Source: Lunularia cruciata
Taxonomy: Eukaryota; Streptophyta; Marchantiopsida; Lunulariales; Lunulariaceae
DNA length: 64,000 nucleotides
Direction of reading: 5' to 3'
NCBI GenBank assembly: GCA_948567375.1
Contig: OX419755.1
Coordinates: 55,619,001 to 55,683,000, forward strand
Numbering within the stretch: position 1 is the first letter of the stretch; every line of letters begins with the position of its first letter. The notes beneath the pieces were generated by a model. That model had not been told where the DNA came from. It saw only the letters and a program-made list of their open reading frames with translations, and searched no databases. Of the stretch, positions 35,349 through 47,446 are shown piece by piece. The position numbers were made by a program, and so were the translations under genes.

Positions 35349-36316
35349 CTATCCAAGGCATATTGACAAAAAAAGAACTTGAACCCGCTCCAGAGATAAA
35401 TGTGAGAGATGTGCCAAAGAGAATGCTCAAGATTTCTCTCCATGCAATTCACAAAGGAGAAAAAATGGATATGAAAATCAAAGAACCTAGGCAAAATGGT
35501 ATGACAAAAGCACTCCATTGTGTGGAGGTCAAATTGATGCAAGGACAGAATAACAAGCCAAAATTCCATGAAAAATGGATGCAAGAATTGGATGACAAGT
35601 AAAACCTAACCAAGGAATATTGGGAGAGGAAAGAGAGAGAAACCAAGACAAACTGATGCAAGAACTGATTGACAAGTCAAACCCAACCAAGGGATATTGT
35701 GAGAGGAAGTTTGGACCAGATTGGTGTACAAGACACATGTACAACTTCAAACACATGGTATAATCTCAAATTCAAATTAAACTTAATCCCTTATGGGAGT
35801 TCCCACAGCCAAAAAATCCTATGGGGTGTACCCCATAGGATTTAATGGCTATAGGAGAAACTTTTAAGGAAAAATGATACCTCTCTAATCAAACCATGTA
35901 ACCATTCCCATCATACTCCATAGCCATTCCCATCAAACCTCATAAAATGTTTTATGGAATATTTATGAGGTTCCTGAAACCAATATTTGAAAGCCTCCCT
36001 CTATAAGCTTTAATCAAGGTTATAAAGGAGGAGGATTAAAAACCTGCTCCATGTGGCACTCTAATTTGAAATGTGTGGAGTTCATCAAAAAATTAAGGAA
36101 AATGAAGAGAGGCAATCCTTTTATTTTGCTTGCTCAAAGTAAGATGATCTTGAGATGATAAAAGCCCCTTGCATGAGAAGAACTTGAACTCCTTTACGTG
36201 TTGATCCTTGATCCTGAGAAATTGATGCCTACATGAAATTGAGTTTGTCAATCTCATCTTGGAAGGAGTTGACTATGCCAATTTCTTTGATATCAGCCCA
36301 ATCCAAGCAATGATAT
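35349..36316. other. Interval between B1 and C1 with coding-like remnant and hairpin
   Basis: A charged plus-strand frame (to 35602; KELEPAPEINVRDVPKRML segment) is unrecognised. Its ATG at 35336 lies inside the B1 LTR, so that start is an artefact. A 74-bp-spaced direct repeat (GATGCAAGAA at about 35578 and 35652) follows. A strong inverted repeat occurs at 35807-35850. The rest, up to the start of C1, is unassigned. It should be the sequence once continuous with 51111 onward before C1 inserted, but I could not match the two sides. Confidence 0.35.
35807..35850. repeat. Near-perfect hairpin (21-bp arms)
   Basis: Left arm 35807-35827 and right arm 35830-35850 are complementary at 19 of 21 positions around a 2-base centre. 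The inner 12 pairs (ATCCTATGGGGT with ACCCCATAGGAT) are perfect. It lies outside any element boundary I can define. It may be a relic of a small inverted-repeat transposon or simply a local palindrome. Confidence 0.7.
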
Positions 36317-36939
36317 TGTGGTACCCACATTTTTTGTTTTTTTGAAATGTGGAAGAAGAAGTGTATAGAGAAGTCAGATTGTGCCTATATGGCCGAAGAA
36401 GGCAAAGAAAAGTGTCTTTGGGATGAAACCCAAGGTAATGTGGCTTTGGGTCATAAGGCAAAGTACTCAGAATTTTCCTGTCAGCATACAACCCAAAGAA
36501 AGGAGTCTTCGTATCGGGGGTGCTCAACCCACACGGACAATGCTCAAGGATAGTGTAACAACTTTCCTTTGGGGCGGAGATTCACAAAGGGACCATTCAA
36601 AAACGACGGTCATACGCGTGAAGGACACTTGACAGTGACAAGAGCATGCAAGAGGTGTGATTTCTTGGTAGAAACTTGAATTGAAGAGTGACAAAGAAGG
36701 TGCAACTCTATAAAAATCGGGCTAAAGACAAAGTGATGACAAGCAATTTTCCCTTTTTGTTAAGAAGTCGTCCTGCAAGAGATCGTGGGAAGGGAAGTAG
36801 AGTCAAAGATGCGTTGGTGTGTAGAGGAGAATTCGAGAGAGCTAATCCAAAAATCAATAGGAAGAATAGTCCCCAGCCTAGTGAGGAAGAGAGAAAGATG
36901 GGAGGAGGGAAGAAGAACTCCAAATTTGTAGTGAGAAAT

Positions 36940-37305
36940 CATGCAATTCGGAGGTTAGATGTGATCACAAGAATCAAAGTCTTGAACAGACTTCGGATCA
37001 CATTCTTGGCATGGTACTAGAATGTGAGCTTTCTAGGGTTCATGATTGAGATAATCAAGAGTAGATGTCTCGATGGCCCCGAGAAAGAGGAGACGAGAGG
37101 TAATCCAGCTTGTTGGACAGAGTCGGATTGGAGGTTAGTACTCAGAAGAGAAGCAGGCATGGAGCAAGGTGCCACATTCTTGGGGAAGGGAGAAATAGCA
37201 TCCTTCCCCAAGAAACTCAAGAAGCTTCCTATTGATCCCTCTAACTTGTATTGTGAAGGAGTAAAATTCCTTTATCTATGTTGCCATGGATGTAGGAGCG
37301 AGTGA
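36940..37305 (+). pseudogene. LTR-ORF of family C, N-terminal part (5' LTR copy)
   Basis: Translation gives FLAW, then VSFLGFMIEIIKSRCLDG and WTESDWRLVLRREAG. This parallels FLAWNWNLSFPGFMVEI and WTELDWRLVLGREAG at about 48080-48240 in the 3' LTR. It is separated by insert D from the rest of the ORF. The family is not recognised. Confidence 0.5.
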
Positions 37306-37309
37306 CTCC

Positions 37310-38815
37310 AAACTAGGATAATTCTTGTGCATTTATTCATGTGTGTGAGTATATTTTTCTACATTTCTCTTTAACTCCCAATATGTCTTTCCTTCTTGCA
37401 CATGGTTGATCTCAATAGTTGAAGATTATCATTAGAGGAATTGATAAATCAAAAGGGACCCCCAATAATGCAAATCATTGTCTATGATAATAGACAAGAA
37501 GACGCCAAATCTAGAGATGATATTTTTATGTAAAAACTAATATCCATAGTAGAATTATTGATGAAGGACTTAGCTTTGGCTCATTTTGTGATGAGTCAAC
37601 TGCCACAATGATGTAGTGGTACCTAGTTCTATCGACTGCTGGATTGATAGGTCCTACAAATTGACTCCCCATTTCTGAAATGGTTGATCAGCTAAGACCG
37701 GTTTGAGAGGCATATGCTACCTGGATAAGGGTTTTTTGATGCATTGACAAGCATCACATATGCAGGCATACTTATTGGTGTCCTGAGAGATAGATGGCCA
37801 CTAGTAGTCAATGAGATACAGTTTCTAGGTGGTTGTCTTAATGTCCACTAGAGTTGTTGGTATGGCACGCTTGCAATACTACAAGAATCTCTTTTGGTTG
37901 TATGCACCTCTAAAGGAAATCGTCTATGCCCATTTGATATAGTTAATTATGTATTATAGAGAAGAGAAGGGCTAACATGTGGAATAATTTGTGTTGGGTT
38001 TTTGGCTATCAAAAGGCACATTGCTCATAAAGAGGTAATGATTAATTCTAATCATCTAGGACAATTGGGTAGTTACATTGTGTTGCAAGTAGAACAATTG
38101 GAAATCTATAGGATTGATGCTAAGGGAGCACTTCACAAGAGGGCCGTGAATACAAGAGTGAAAATCTATGTTGTCATGAGATTTTCCTTGATGATATTCT
38201 ATTGTAAAAGAGAGTTCTTGCAAAAGTAACATCCACCAAGCTAGTCTTCTTGCACAACATCATGGTTTATTGATGAGGTGTTTAAGGGCCTTGTGGTCTA
38301 CGTGGAACACAAAACTATTCCTATAAGGTAGTGACCAAAAATTTGTACTACAAAGATCCTTCAAAGACATTCTTGCTCCATGGTAGAGTAATTTTGTTTG
38401 GTGGAGCTAAGTTGCCAACTTGCACAATAAACTGGATGTTCTTGGAGTTCTTCATCATATTATGCTAGGATTGCATCCATAGCAATGTTTGAGGTGTCCA
38501 CAAAGAAATGAAAGGTCATAGCCTATTTTGGCGCAATCAAGATTAGAGGAGTTGTAAATTTGTATTTCAAGGTTCCATTGCCTTGGTACATTGGTCTATC
38601 CAAACAAAGTCAATTGTAGAGCGCAGAAAGGCTATGATGTGGAAGAAATTTTTGCATACATATGTATATATAGGCAATAATAGCCTGTGTAGCCTAAAGA
38701 AACTATGTAGCTCATGAACCATCTCTGGTGTGGGGTAATGCTTGGATGGTTTGAATTTTTTTGGGATCTATTATGATGCCATTCTCACAAACAAGATGAC
38801 TAAGAAACCACAAGT
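37310..38815 (-). mobile_element. Fragment D: truncated Ty3/gypsy pol inside the C1 5' LTR
   Basis: On the minus strand, from right to left: the end of RT (about 38712-38815; FLSHLVCENGIIIDPKKIQ), RNase H (about 38200-38600; FHVDHKALKHLI block near 38300), and the integrase zinc finger and core start (about 37560-37860; CDACQ, then PLKPVLADQPFQKWG). No LTRs or target duplication are visible, so it is a fragment, possibly captured during repair. The sequence type is a further gypsy lineage distinct from A, B and C. Confidence 0.7.
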
Positions 38816-40420
38816 AAGCAAAGTTCAATTCAAAGCCCGCACCAGTGGAAGTGAAAGATTTGACCGCAAAGGATAAGTCAAAAGGAGAAATGGAGTCAAA
38901 GGAAGAAGCCTTGAGAGCCAGAGAATAATTTACACTGTGGAGCAAAGAGTCAAGTAGTGGTAGTGAGGGAGAAGCCAAAGTTCAAAAATCAAGAGAAGGT
39001 ATTGCTGGAGAAGAAGAATGGGAGTTCCATGAGGCAATAGACTGCATGGAAGGAGGAGATAAGCCATGTCTAGATTTGGGAACAGACAAGCTAGAAGATG
39101 GTAGTGTAGGAGAGGGTGCCTTGGTCTTTCCAAGGGTGGCAAGAATGAAGAGAAGTGCTCACATGGTGGCTGCTAGACCAAGTAAAGTTGAGAACAAAGA
39201 AGAGAGCTTGAAGAGTTATACTTTGAAGATACAAAGATCATGCCTTCAAGGTAAGGCACCAGTTGAAGAGATGCCTGCCAGCAACAAAGGCAGACCGGAT
39301 GAGGAAGGAAGAGCTGATGGAGTGAAGTACCTATCTAAGATTGTTTGTCCTTTGTTGGTGCTTTTGTAGTAGAAAAGAGTAGATTTGAGGAGCCAACATC
39401 CGGAAGTGAGAGATGACTTGGATGTAGTGAAGAAGTGGAGTAAGGAGACCTTGGTGTTAAGGAGTGAGCTAACCCAAGGAGAGAAGGAAGCTAAAGAGCT
39501 TTTGGCTGAAGTCGTTCTTTGGAAGAAAAGCTCAAAGGCTTTGTAGGAGAGTTTTGCAAAATGTAGCAAAGAATTGAAGGAGTAGAAGGCATTGGTCTAG
39601 ATCATGAAATGTGAAGTCATTAATGTACAAGTTGAGGTCATACACTCAAAGGTGATTACTGCCATGATGGAACAAGAGCTGGAGGATTTGAAGAAGAGTG
39701 CAACCAAGAAGGACCAAGCCTAGCAACAAGAATTGGCATAACGTACTTGGGTCAAAGAATGATTGTGGAGGTTGTTGCAAGGAGTTGAAGGTCAATTAGT
39801 CCAATATGAGCAAGAGAAGGAGGCACTAAAGGCTGAATTTGAATATGAATTAACAATGTATTGACATTGAGTTAGAAGCAAAGAAAAGTAAGAAGAAGGT
39901 AGTTTTGAGGGTGGAATCGGATGGAGTAGCAGTAGTTGCAAAGGAGTTGAAAGCAATGCCAAGTATAGAATCTGAAGGGAAGTTGGAGGAAACAAGATTG
40001 CATGACTTGAAGCTCATTGTGTAGAAAACTTGGAAGAGGAAGGAGAAAGATGCAGATATGAACAGTTTGATGATTTGCTTGAGAGATGGAGTAGACAAGG
40101 AGATGTTAGAGATACAAGACAATGTCTATCTCAAATTAGATTTTTTAGATCAAATTTAGATAGACTTTGTAGTGAGATGAAGATAAATACAAAGTCCAAA
40201 GTTGTAGAAGTAGGAGTGCATGTGTCTTTGGGTGAGTTACCAAAGACATTACAGAAGAGTGGGTCAGAACATAAAGAGTAGATAGATTACACATATCTGT
40301 AATTGTAGTTCAGAGTGAAGAAGTAGTAGAAATAAAAGATGTAGGTGTAGTATAAGAGAGACCCAAAGAAGAGGAAATTCTTGAAGGAACATCGGGTTTG
40401 GAAGCTAAAGTCAAGATTGA
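38816..40420 (+). pseudogene. LTR-ORF of family C, coiled-coil part (5' LTR copy)
   Basis: This frame-broken copy of the ORF is better seen at 48815-50290. A stretch at 39046-39369 stays open and is charged. Later parts are Glu/Lys/Leu-rich with heptad-like spacing (SEELKEL-type runs around 39480-39800). The end block near 40060-40280 parallels the sequence before the stop in copies C1-3' and C3. It lies entirely upstream of the LTR's TATA-like motif. Confidence 0.6.
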
Positions 40421-41193
40421 CATTGGATTGGATTAGTACTAGAATTGAGATTTGAAGAGGCAGATATGAAGAGGTGGTTTGTCATTTTGGATTTGCAAGT
40501 TGGAAAAGTTGTTGTAGAATGGTATTTTTGTAAGTTAATTTTCAGTGCTTAGCCTATTTAAAGAAGGCTTTTATAATGAAATGTTGTTCAATATTCATAT
40601 TTTTGAAGATAGATAAGCAAAGTGTTGAATCTCAATGCTCGTTGATTAAGCTTAATTCCAAGTATCAAGTTTGTGTTTGTGAGTGTTTGGAGAATTTTCA
40701 AGTGCAAGTCAATGTGCTTGTTGGATGTTGGATTCCATAGCGCTGATCTTCATTTTGTATGTTTGATCTTGAGTGAAGTGTAATCAAAGCAATGCCTTGA
40801 CAGATCAAAGAGGAATTGTAGTGTTGGTAGTATTTTGCATTTGTGAGTGTGGCATGAATTTGATGTGAAGCAATTTTTATCAAAGTTGTGCTTTCAATGG
40901 AGGGATGGAACACAATTGTGAGGTGAGATCATTTTGCAATGATGCAATCATTCACACAATCATCACAATCAAGATTTTTTTGACAGAATTTGATAGAGTT
41001 GTGATTATGAGAGTGATGTTTTGTGATGAGATTATTATCAGTGCTTGTTACTCTCTTTGGGTGTGGTTTTCACACCCAAAGAACTACCTTGGGATCATTT
41101 TACTTTGTATTTGGCCATTTTTGACTCGTATCTCTATAAAAACAATCTTTACTTACTGATTATTGCAAAAGTAATACTTACCAGGTTGTTACA

Positions 41194-43620
41194 TGATTTT
41201 TGGTGTTGCTGCTGGGGATACAAATCTTGGGAGTGGAAGAATACAAAGCCAAATCTGAAACTAAGTGTCCAACAAATATGAATGTCTACATCAAGAGAAC
41301 AACATGAAGAGAGAGTTTGTAAGTGAACTTTGCACCATGAAGAAGAAGAATGCCAAAAGAGCCATATTATCTATGACAAAGCTGAGAATAAGGTGTTAGA
41401 TTTACAACTTCTTCAAAAATTTCAAGAAGCCTTGAAAGACCTTGAGCAAAAGAAATGAGAGATTGGGTGGTGAGGCTACTTTTCATCTCTGAATCCCAAG
41501 AATAAGACAGACACAAGCAGACAAACATATTCACTATGACCCAATATATCAACTCCTTCAAGAGCTATCAAGGGAGCCAATTTGATAAAAGAATTCACTC
41601 CTGAGAAGACAACACAAATCTTGACAGAAAAAGAGTATCAATATCTTCTCCATATGATTCCTTGACTTGTTCAAAGAGATCTGAAAGATCCAATTGAAGA
41701 AATTGAGCCTTTATCTCCAACTCGGGTTGAAGTCAACATACCAGCAAAAGACTTATCTATCAATGAAGACCCCACTTTGAACTTGTTAAACCTCTAAGCT
41801 GAATTTGATGCACAAACACCAACCAGTACCTTGGGTCCATCAATCCACACATTACCGCATCCTGTTTTCCAAAGTTATAGAATAACTTTGTTACTCATTA
41901 CCCGACATGCCTATCAAAAGTACAAGGGGATGGAACAAGATGAAGACCCTAATGAATTCATCAAAGAATTCAAAGTATTGACTCTACTGACAGATTGCAA
42001 ATTTTCTCAAGTTTGCTCTGAAAGAAGGCTTGGAGTTAGTACACCCATGTAACCCAAAAGGAGTTCAAAGCAGTGATTGGGTTTTGACCAAATTCAAAGT
42101 CATCTCCATTGACTCTACTGACCGATTGCAAATTTTCCCAAGTCTGCTCCAAAAGAAGGCTCGGAGTTGGTACACCCATGTAACCCAAAAGGGATTTAGG
42201 GTAGCAGATCGGGAAGACTTGAGAAACAATTTCCTAGAGCGATGTCGGGAGGTTGATTATGATATGAGTGTCTTTGCAACACTCAATGATTTGGATCAAG
42301 GAAAGAAGGAGGAGTTGAGAGACTACTTTGAGCGGTTCAAGGCCCTAATGAAGCAAGTTTCAAAGCAATTTGGTGTGGTGGGTTACTCCAATGCCCAAGC
42401 CATCATCTAGTTCCTTAGAGGATTGTCACCAAAGATTTTCATCTTTGCCAGGGAGAGGAATGTAACTTCCCTAGATAAGGTACTCAAACATATCACCCGA
42501 TATGAGGCAGCTCACTCTCATTCTTCCAAAAACCAAAGAAATTGGTAGAAGAAAGGCAAGAAACCAAGACAAAGAGCTTCTCATAATAAATCCTCTTCTT
42601 TGGAAGAATCCTCCACATCTTCCAATTCTTCTTTGGAATCTGAAGAAGATTCAAACCCAATAAGAATACAAAAACATGGGGAAAGAAGCCAATAACACCC
42701 TTAGCAAAAGTTGTAAATAAAATTGACACTAAGCTAAAGATTCTCTCATTAAAGAGTTTACAGATTTTAAAATCTAGTGATTGGGACAAAGGACCAAAGA
42801 AAGCCTCCTTCATTTGGTTGACCAAATGTTTGGTGCACTGCATGTGGCAAATCAGGCCATGCCAATACGGAGTGATTAAACCAAATGCATTTCTAGTGCA
42901 ACAAATTGATTGGGTTCCAAGATAGGACCAAAGTGAGGAAGACAAGGTAGTGTACCAGACCCAAGAGGTATAGCCTCAAGCAAGCACATTGTATCAAGGT
43001 CCAAGATATGGGCCAAGGGAGTATAACAACAATGCTCCTCAATGAAGACCACCGATGGGCGAACAAAATAGGCCTCAAAATGTTGCATTGAGTGCTTGTT
43101 ATAATTGTTGCTCTCCAAATTGCCTTGAGCTAAGGCGTCAGATTGGATATGTTCCACTATGTGGAAATTGTAAAGGATCAGGCCACATTGAAATCAATGC
43201 CCACAGCTACCTAACCCAAATCCTTTGGTAAAGTATGTACAGACCCCACTTGAGCATGTTGTGCTTCATACAAAAGAGGATGAAAATGTAACTTGCATAA
43301 CACTTGAGGAAGAGAGACCTCAAAAAGGGAGTCCAACTTATGATGGAGAATAGCCGGACCTCAAAATTTTGAAGGTTGAGACACCCTTGGGTAAGAAGAA
43401 GCGTGACCCCAAAGAAATGAGTACTACTTCATCTTCACAAAAGACAAAGAGATTGCATCCAAAAGCAATTCTTTCTGCAAAGGAAGAGAAGATCCTAGCA
43501 AAAGCTAAAGCCAAAGCCTTGCAGAAAGAAATCCAAGAGGCAGTACAAAGAACTCAAGAGATGAGTTGGGAAGAAAGTATGAAGATAAAGCCTTGAGTGT
43601 TGCCGGTTGACATGAGATCC
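41194..43620 (+). pseudogene. C1 gag relic with internal tandem duplication
   Basis: Gag-like sequence appears from about 41830: DEDPNEFIKEF, then ARSWYTHVTQKGF near 42170 and FLERCREVDYDMSVFATLNDL near 42235, typical of the gypsy gag capsid. A knuckle-like CGNCKGSGHIE lies near 43160 and lacks the last Cys. A 131-bp tandem duplication (41979 and 42110 repeats of TGACTCTACTGA) has doubled one capsid segment. The leader 41219-41800 is purine-rich and shows nothing else. Stops and shifts are frequent. Confidence 0.7.
41201..41218 (+). other. Primer-binding site of C1 (tRNA-Asp type, decayed)
   Basis: TGGTGTTGCTGCTGGGGA lies 7 bases after the LTR end. The Tat/Athila primer site known from other plants is TGGCGCCGTTGCCGGGGA, complementary to tRNA-Asp. 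Five positions differ: four are C-to-T and one is T-to-C, the pattern expected from deamination of methylated cytosines. This supports both the lineage and the 5' LTR boundary. Confidence 0.75.
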
Positions 43621-43649
43621 AAAGTCAAGGATCTGATCCAAGCCGAGTG

Positions 43650-44430
43650 AGTAAACCCAAAGAACCTCAAGCTAAGACCACCAATACCCTGGTCACCATC
43701 ATGAAGCGCCCTAATGTCCAATTTGAACATGAAGAGATTTCAAACCCCAAGTCAAAGGTGCAAAAGGTGAAATTGGGACGAGTACTGAAATACTATATTA
43801 TGGCAGATTTGGCGTCCATAAATGCTAATATCACATTTAAGCAATTGTGGAAGGACAACAAGCTGTACAAGAAATAGCTAACTTTGGCCCTCAATAAAAT
43901 AAGAGTGATGGCCAAGAAAGACTTGCCCGAAATATATCGTATTAAGCAAGAAGATTTGAGATCTCTCAAAGTAGATGCAAAGATTGCAAGTTGTATGATC
44001 ATATCAATACCTATTGATTTAAGTTCCAATGTGAATGTCATGATGGAAGACACCACACATCGATTCAAGTACCATATGTTTGAGCCAACACCTCAAATTT
44101 TGAAGTTTTCTGACCAGACCAAGAGATGGCCTTTGGGTATTTTATCAAATATTACCACGATCATCGGAGGGGTGTCCTTCAAATTAAATTGCATTGTGTT
44201 CAGGCCAATGACCAAAACTAGTTACCCATTGTTGATCAGACGACCTTGGTTGTACATTGCCAAAGTTGTTGTGGATTGGCACCAGTAGAAGCTGAGGTTT
44301 AAGGACATTGTGTCCAAGGACACAAAGTTAGTGACTATGAGTTGGACAAAGGTTTCCCATTTCAGGGAAACAACTTCATTCAAAGACAAAGATGAATCCA
44401 AAGATTCATCATCTTTGTCTTCCAAAGACT
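43650..44430 (+). pseudogene. C1 protease region (relic)
   Basis: An open frame of 134 codons (43884-44288) holds ISIPIDLSSNVNVMMEDT, where the retropepsin active-site D-T/S-G appears as DLSS, and the end block YPLLIRRPWLYIAKVVVDW, matching the conserved LLLGRPWL...VDW of Tat-like proteases. Loss of the Gly in the active-site triad argues for inactivity. Upstream (43650-43870) is a lysine-rich linker typical of this lineage. Confidence 0.7.
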
Positions 44431-44579
44431 TTGAAGATGAAGTCTAAGTCAATTACTTGGAATGCTATGAAGTAGAGGTCAAAGACAAAGTACCTAACTA
44501 CTCATATGACATCACCTCAGGTGAAAATGAGTTTGAGGAAGGGAGTTTGACTACAATTTGACTTGGGTTAAGCCGAGTC

Positions 44580-45440
44580 AGTCATGTTGAAGGATCATCA
44601 ACTCCAATGACTATCAAGATGTTGTCTTGTCCAAAGGAAAATTCTTGAAGATTTTGAAGATAGTCACTTTGAAGGAGTTGGCATGATACATTGCCTTGTT
44701 TATAGAATACCCGGATGTATTTTCCTGGTTGATTGATCAAATGCCGGGTATTCCATACCAATTTGGAGAACATTAGATTGATCTTCTTGAAGGTGTAGTT
44801 CTGGTAAGGCAAAGGTGGTATTGCTTGAACCCAAAGTACTCACCTTTAGTGAAAGATGAAGTTGACAAGTACTTAAGGGCCGGAATAATCTTTCCGGTCT
44901 TGAGCAATGAGTTGGTTTCCCCCATTGTCATTGTTTCAAAGAAGAAGATTGGGAAGATTTGAGTGTGCCAAGACTTTCACAAGCTACATGTAGTCACAAG
45001 GAAGGATCATCATCATCCCTTACCTTTTACCAATACAATTTTGGACCAAGTAGTTGGTCATCCTTGCTATAGTTTTTTGATGGATTTTTAGGCTATAATC
45101 AAGTATCCATCCAAGAAGAAGACAAGGATAAAACCACATTCACCACCAATTGTGCATTTTCATATATAATCAAATGCCCTTTGGGTTGTGTAATGCTCTT
45201 GCTACTTTCCAGCCGATGATGAATGCAATCTTCAAAGCTTTTCTATGCAAATTTGTGGAAGTCTTCATTGATGATTTTTGTGTATTTGGGCAAAGAGAAG
45301 TACATTTGGATTACCTTTGCCAAACTTTTGAAAGGTGTCATTTTGGCAGCTTGTTATTAAACTTGGAGAAATGCTTCTTTGCAAGTAGAAAGGTATTCTT
45401 CCCTGGGAATTGGGTCTCAAGCCAAGGTATTTAATTCAAT
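44580..45440 (+). pseudogene. C1 reverse transcriptase (relic)
   Basis: RT blocks in order: LNPKYSPLVKDEVDKYL, then AGIIFPV near 44880, SPIVIVSKKK near 44920, and, in an open frame from 45150, YNQMPFGLCNALATFQ and FVEVFIDDFCVFG. The FIDD keeps the paired catalytic aspartates. A frameshift and stops lie between the blocks (for example at 44961 and 45090), so no full-length enzyme can be made. Confidence 0.8.
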
Positions 45441-45469
45441 GTCAAGAAGGTGACAGTAATCTCAACTTT

Positions 45470-46075
45470 GGAATCCCTTAAAAACATTTGGGAGCTAAGG
45501 GCCTTCTTGGGACATGTCGGATACTATAGACACTTTGTATCAAACTATGCAATGTTGGTTGCACCCCTCTCAAAGCTTATGAAGAAGTCCAAAGACTACT
45601 TGTAGGAAGCAAAACAAGAAGAAGCTTTCCATGTTTTGAAGAAGGAATTGGTTGAAGCACAAATTATGAGGGCCCTAAATTGGGATGCCCCTTTTCATGT
45701 GTATGTGGACACTTCATCGATGGTAATAAGAGTCATCTTAAGTCAAAAGGACAAGATGAAGAAAGACTATCTGATTTATTATGCCAACCAACAACTTTCA
45801 GTTGCAAAAAGAACTATTCAACAATTGAAAGAGAAACACTCAGAATGGTTTATGCCTACAAAAAAATTTGCCACTATTTGTTGGGATACAAGTTTGTCTT
45901 CTATGTGGACCATTATGCTTTGCAACATTTGGTCAAGAAGGCGGATTTGTCTAGATGAATTGCAAGATGGATCTTGTTGTTACAAGAATTCACATACATT
46001 GTACAAGTAAGGAAGGGAGCTTTGCATTTGAATGTGGACTTCCTATCTAGGTTGGAAACTCAAGACCAGGACTAA
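45470..46075 (+). pseudogene. C1 RNase H (relic)
   Basis: LRAFLGHVGYYRHFVSNYA lies near 45497. Then comes an open frame from 45636 with ALNWDAPFHVYVDTSS, where D of VDTS is the first RNase H acid, and, in another frame, CHYLLGYKFVFYVDHYALQHL near 45870. The order and spacing match gypsy RNase H between RT and integrase. One stop and at least one frameshift are present. Confidence 0.75.
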
Positions 46076-46117
46076 ATAGTCAATGATCAGTTTCCTAATG
46101 AAGAGTTATATCATTTA

Positions 46118-47200
46118 ATGGCAATACAAAGTACAAGGTATGCGGCTGAATATCACTATCTTCATACTTGTCATTTTCTTGAGGGACTAGACCCGGAGCA
46201 AAGGGCAATCTTCTTAAGGAAGATAAGACCATACCAGCTAAAACACAACATTTTATTTAAAATGAGCAAAGATAAAGTACTTTGGAGATGCTTGGAGGCT
46301 TACAAAGTTGGAGGTGTAATCAAGTCCTTACACTAAGAAGCATTAAGAGGACATTATGCCCTAAAGAATATTGTAAATAAGATTCTTTTATTGGGGTATT
46401 GGTGGCCTCCAATGTATAAGGACACTCATGCCTATATTCAAATTTGTGATGCCTATCAAAGAATAGGGAAGCCAATGGCTAATTCCCAATGGCCTTTGAG
46501 ACCAATTTTGCCATTGACCCCATTTGAGAAATGGGGAATTGATTTTGTGGGTCCAATTCAATTGGTGACCCAATTCACAAGGAAGAGGTACATCTTGGTA
46601 TGCACCAATTATGCTACCAAGATGGTTGAAGCCGAGGCAACTTGAAGAGATGATGCGGAAACATTGACAGAATTTCACTTCCAAAACACCATTTCACATT
46701 ATGGATGTCCTCTGGAATTGGTCAATGATTGGGTGACCCATTTTTTGAACTCCATGGTAGAAGCGTTAACCAAGTACTTCTAGATTAAACATCAAAAAAC
46801 AACTCCTTACAATCCAAAAATGAATGGCTTAACAGAGAAAGCAAATGGATTGTTGTACAAAATTTTGAACAAGGTGATGGTCAATTATGCCTACAATTGG
46901 GACAAAAAGTTACCTACATCTTTGTGGGCATATCAAAAAACTGAAAATATTACCACCAAACAAAATCCATATTTCTTGACATACAACTTGCATCTCATAC
47001 TACCATTTGAATTTGAAGTACCATCATATCGGATTCTTTGTGAGGAACGATTGTTGGAGGAAGAAAGTCAGGATCTTTGGATCCATCAACTGATGTGGTT
47101 GGAAGAGAAACAAGATGATGCAATGCAAACCACAAAGGAAGTACAAGAACAATGGAAAGTCAAGCACAACAAACAAAGCAAGCCTATTGTTGTTTAGGAG
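46118..47200 (+). pseudogene. C1 integrase (relic)
   Basis: The zinc-binding part is near 46340-46470 (ALRGHYA, then CDAYQ with a Cys lost). The core follows: FEKWGIDFVGPIQL with catalytic Asp near 46545, a second-Asp region LVNDWVTHF near 46720, and the PKMNGLTEKANG block near 46820, which contains the catalytic-Glu region. Two long open frames remain (46391-46645, 46820-47197). The tail near 47270-47400 (MHIYDNGSIQLADL, VNGWRVQKYW) is the chromodomain-free C-terminus typical of Tat/Athila. Confidence 0.8.
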
Positions 47201-47433
47201 TGCAATTTGGTATTGTTATATGACAATTGCAGAATAATTTTCCAAGCAAGTTGCACTTAAGGTGGATAGAGCAATACCATGCAATGCACATCTATGACAA
47301 TGGCTCTATTCAACTTGCAGATCTAGAGTGCAATCACTTTGCAACTCAAGTGAATGGATGGAGAGTTCAAAAATATTGGACCGAGGACTCAGAATTGTAC
47401 AAAGGACCTGTGTTTGTAGGGATGCTCACATTT

Positions 47434-47446
47434 GAGGAAGGGGGTA
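47434..47446 (+). other. Polypurine tract of C1
   Basis: GAGGAAGGGGGTA directly precedes TGTGGTACCCACAT, the 3' LTR start. A polypurine tract in this position primes plus-strand synthesis. It is key evidence that the LTR begins at 47447 and is thus 3.7 kb rather than 0.75 kb. Confidence 0.75.

Larger units (their letters stand above)
36317..41193 (+). repeat. 5' LTR of element C1 (with nested fragment D)
   Basis: Homology to the 3' copy starts exactly at TGTGGTACCCACAT and is lost immediately upstream, as expected of an LTR edge. It is interrupted by gypsy fragment D at about 37310-38815. Right of D it carries the coiled-coil ORF relic (38820-40420) and then about 710 bp of non-coding sequence with a TATA-like CTATTTAAAG (about 40554), ending TTGTTACA. 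Without D it would be about 3.4 kb. An alternative reading is that only 40480-41193 is the LTR; see findings. Confidence 0.7.

Noticed and set aside
40480-41193. Reading this 714-bp segment as the complete family C LTR
   Set aside because: TGTCATTT at 40480 could be an LTR start, but the longer repeat starting at TGTGGTACC with a polypurine tract in front explains why the ORF occurs upstream of both copies. Kept as an alternative.
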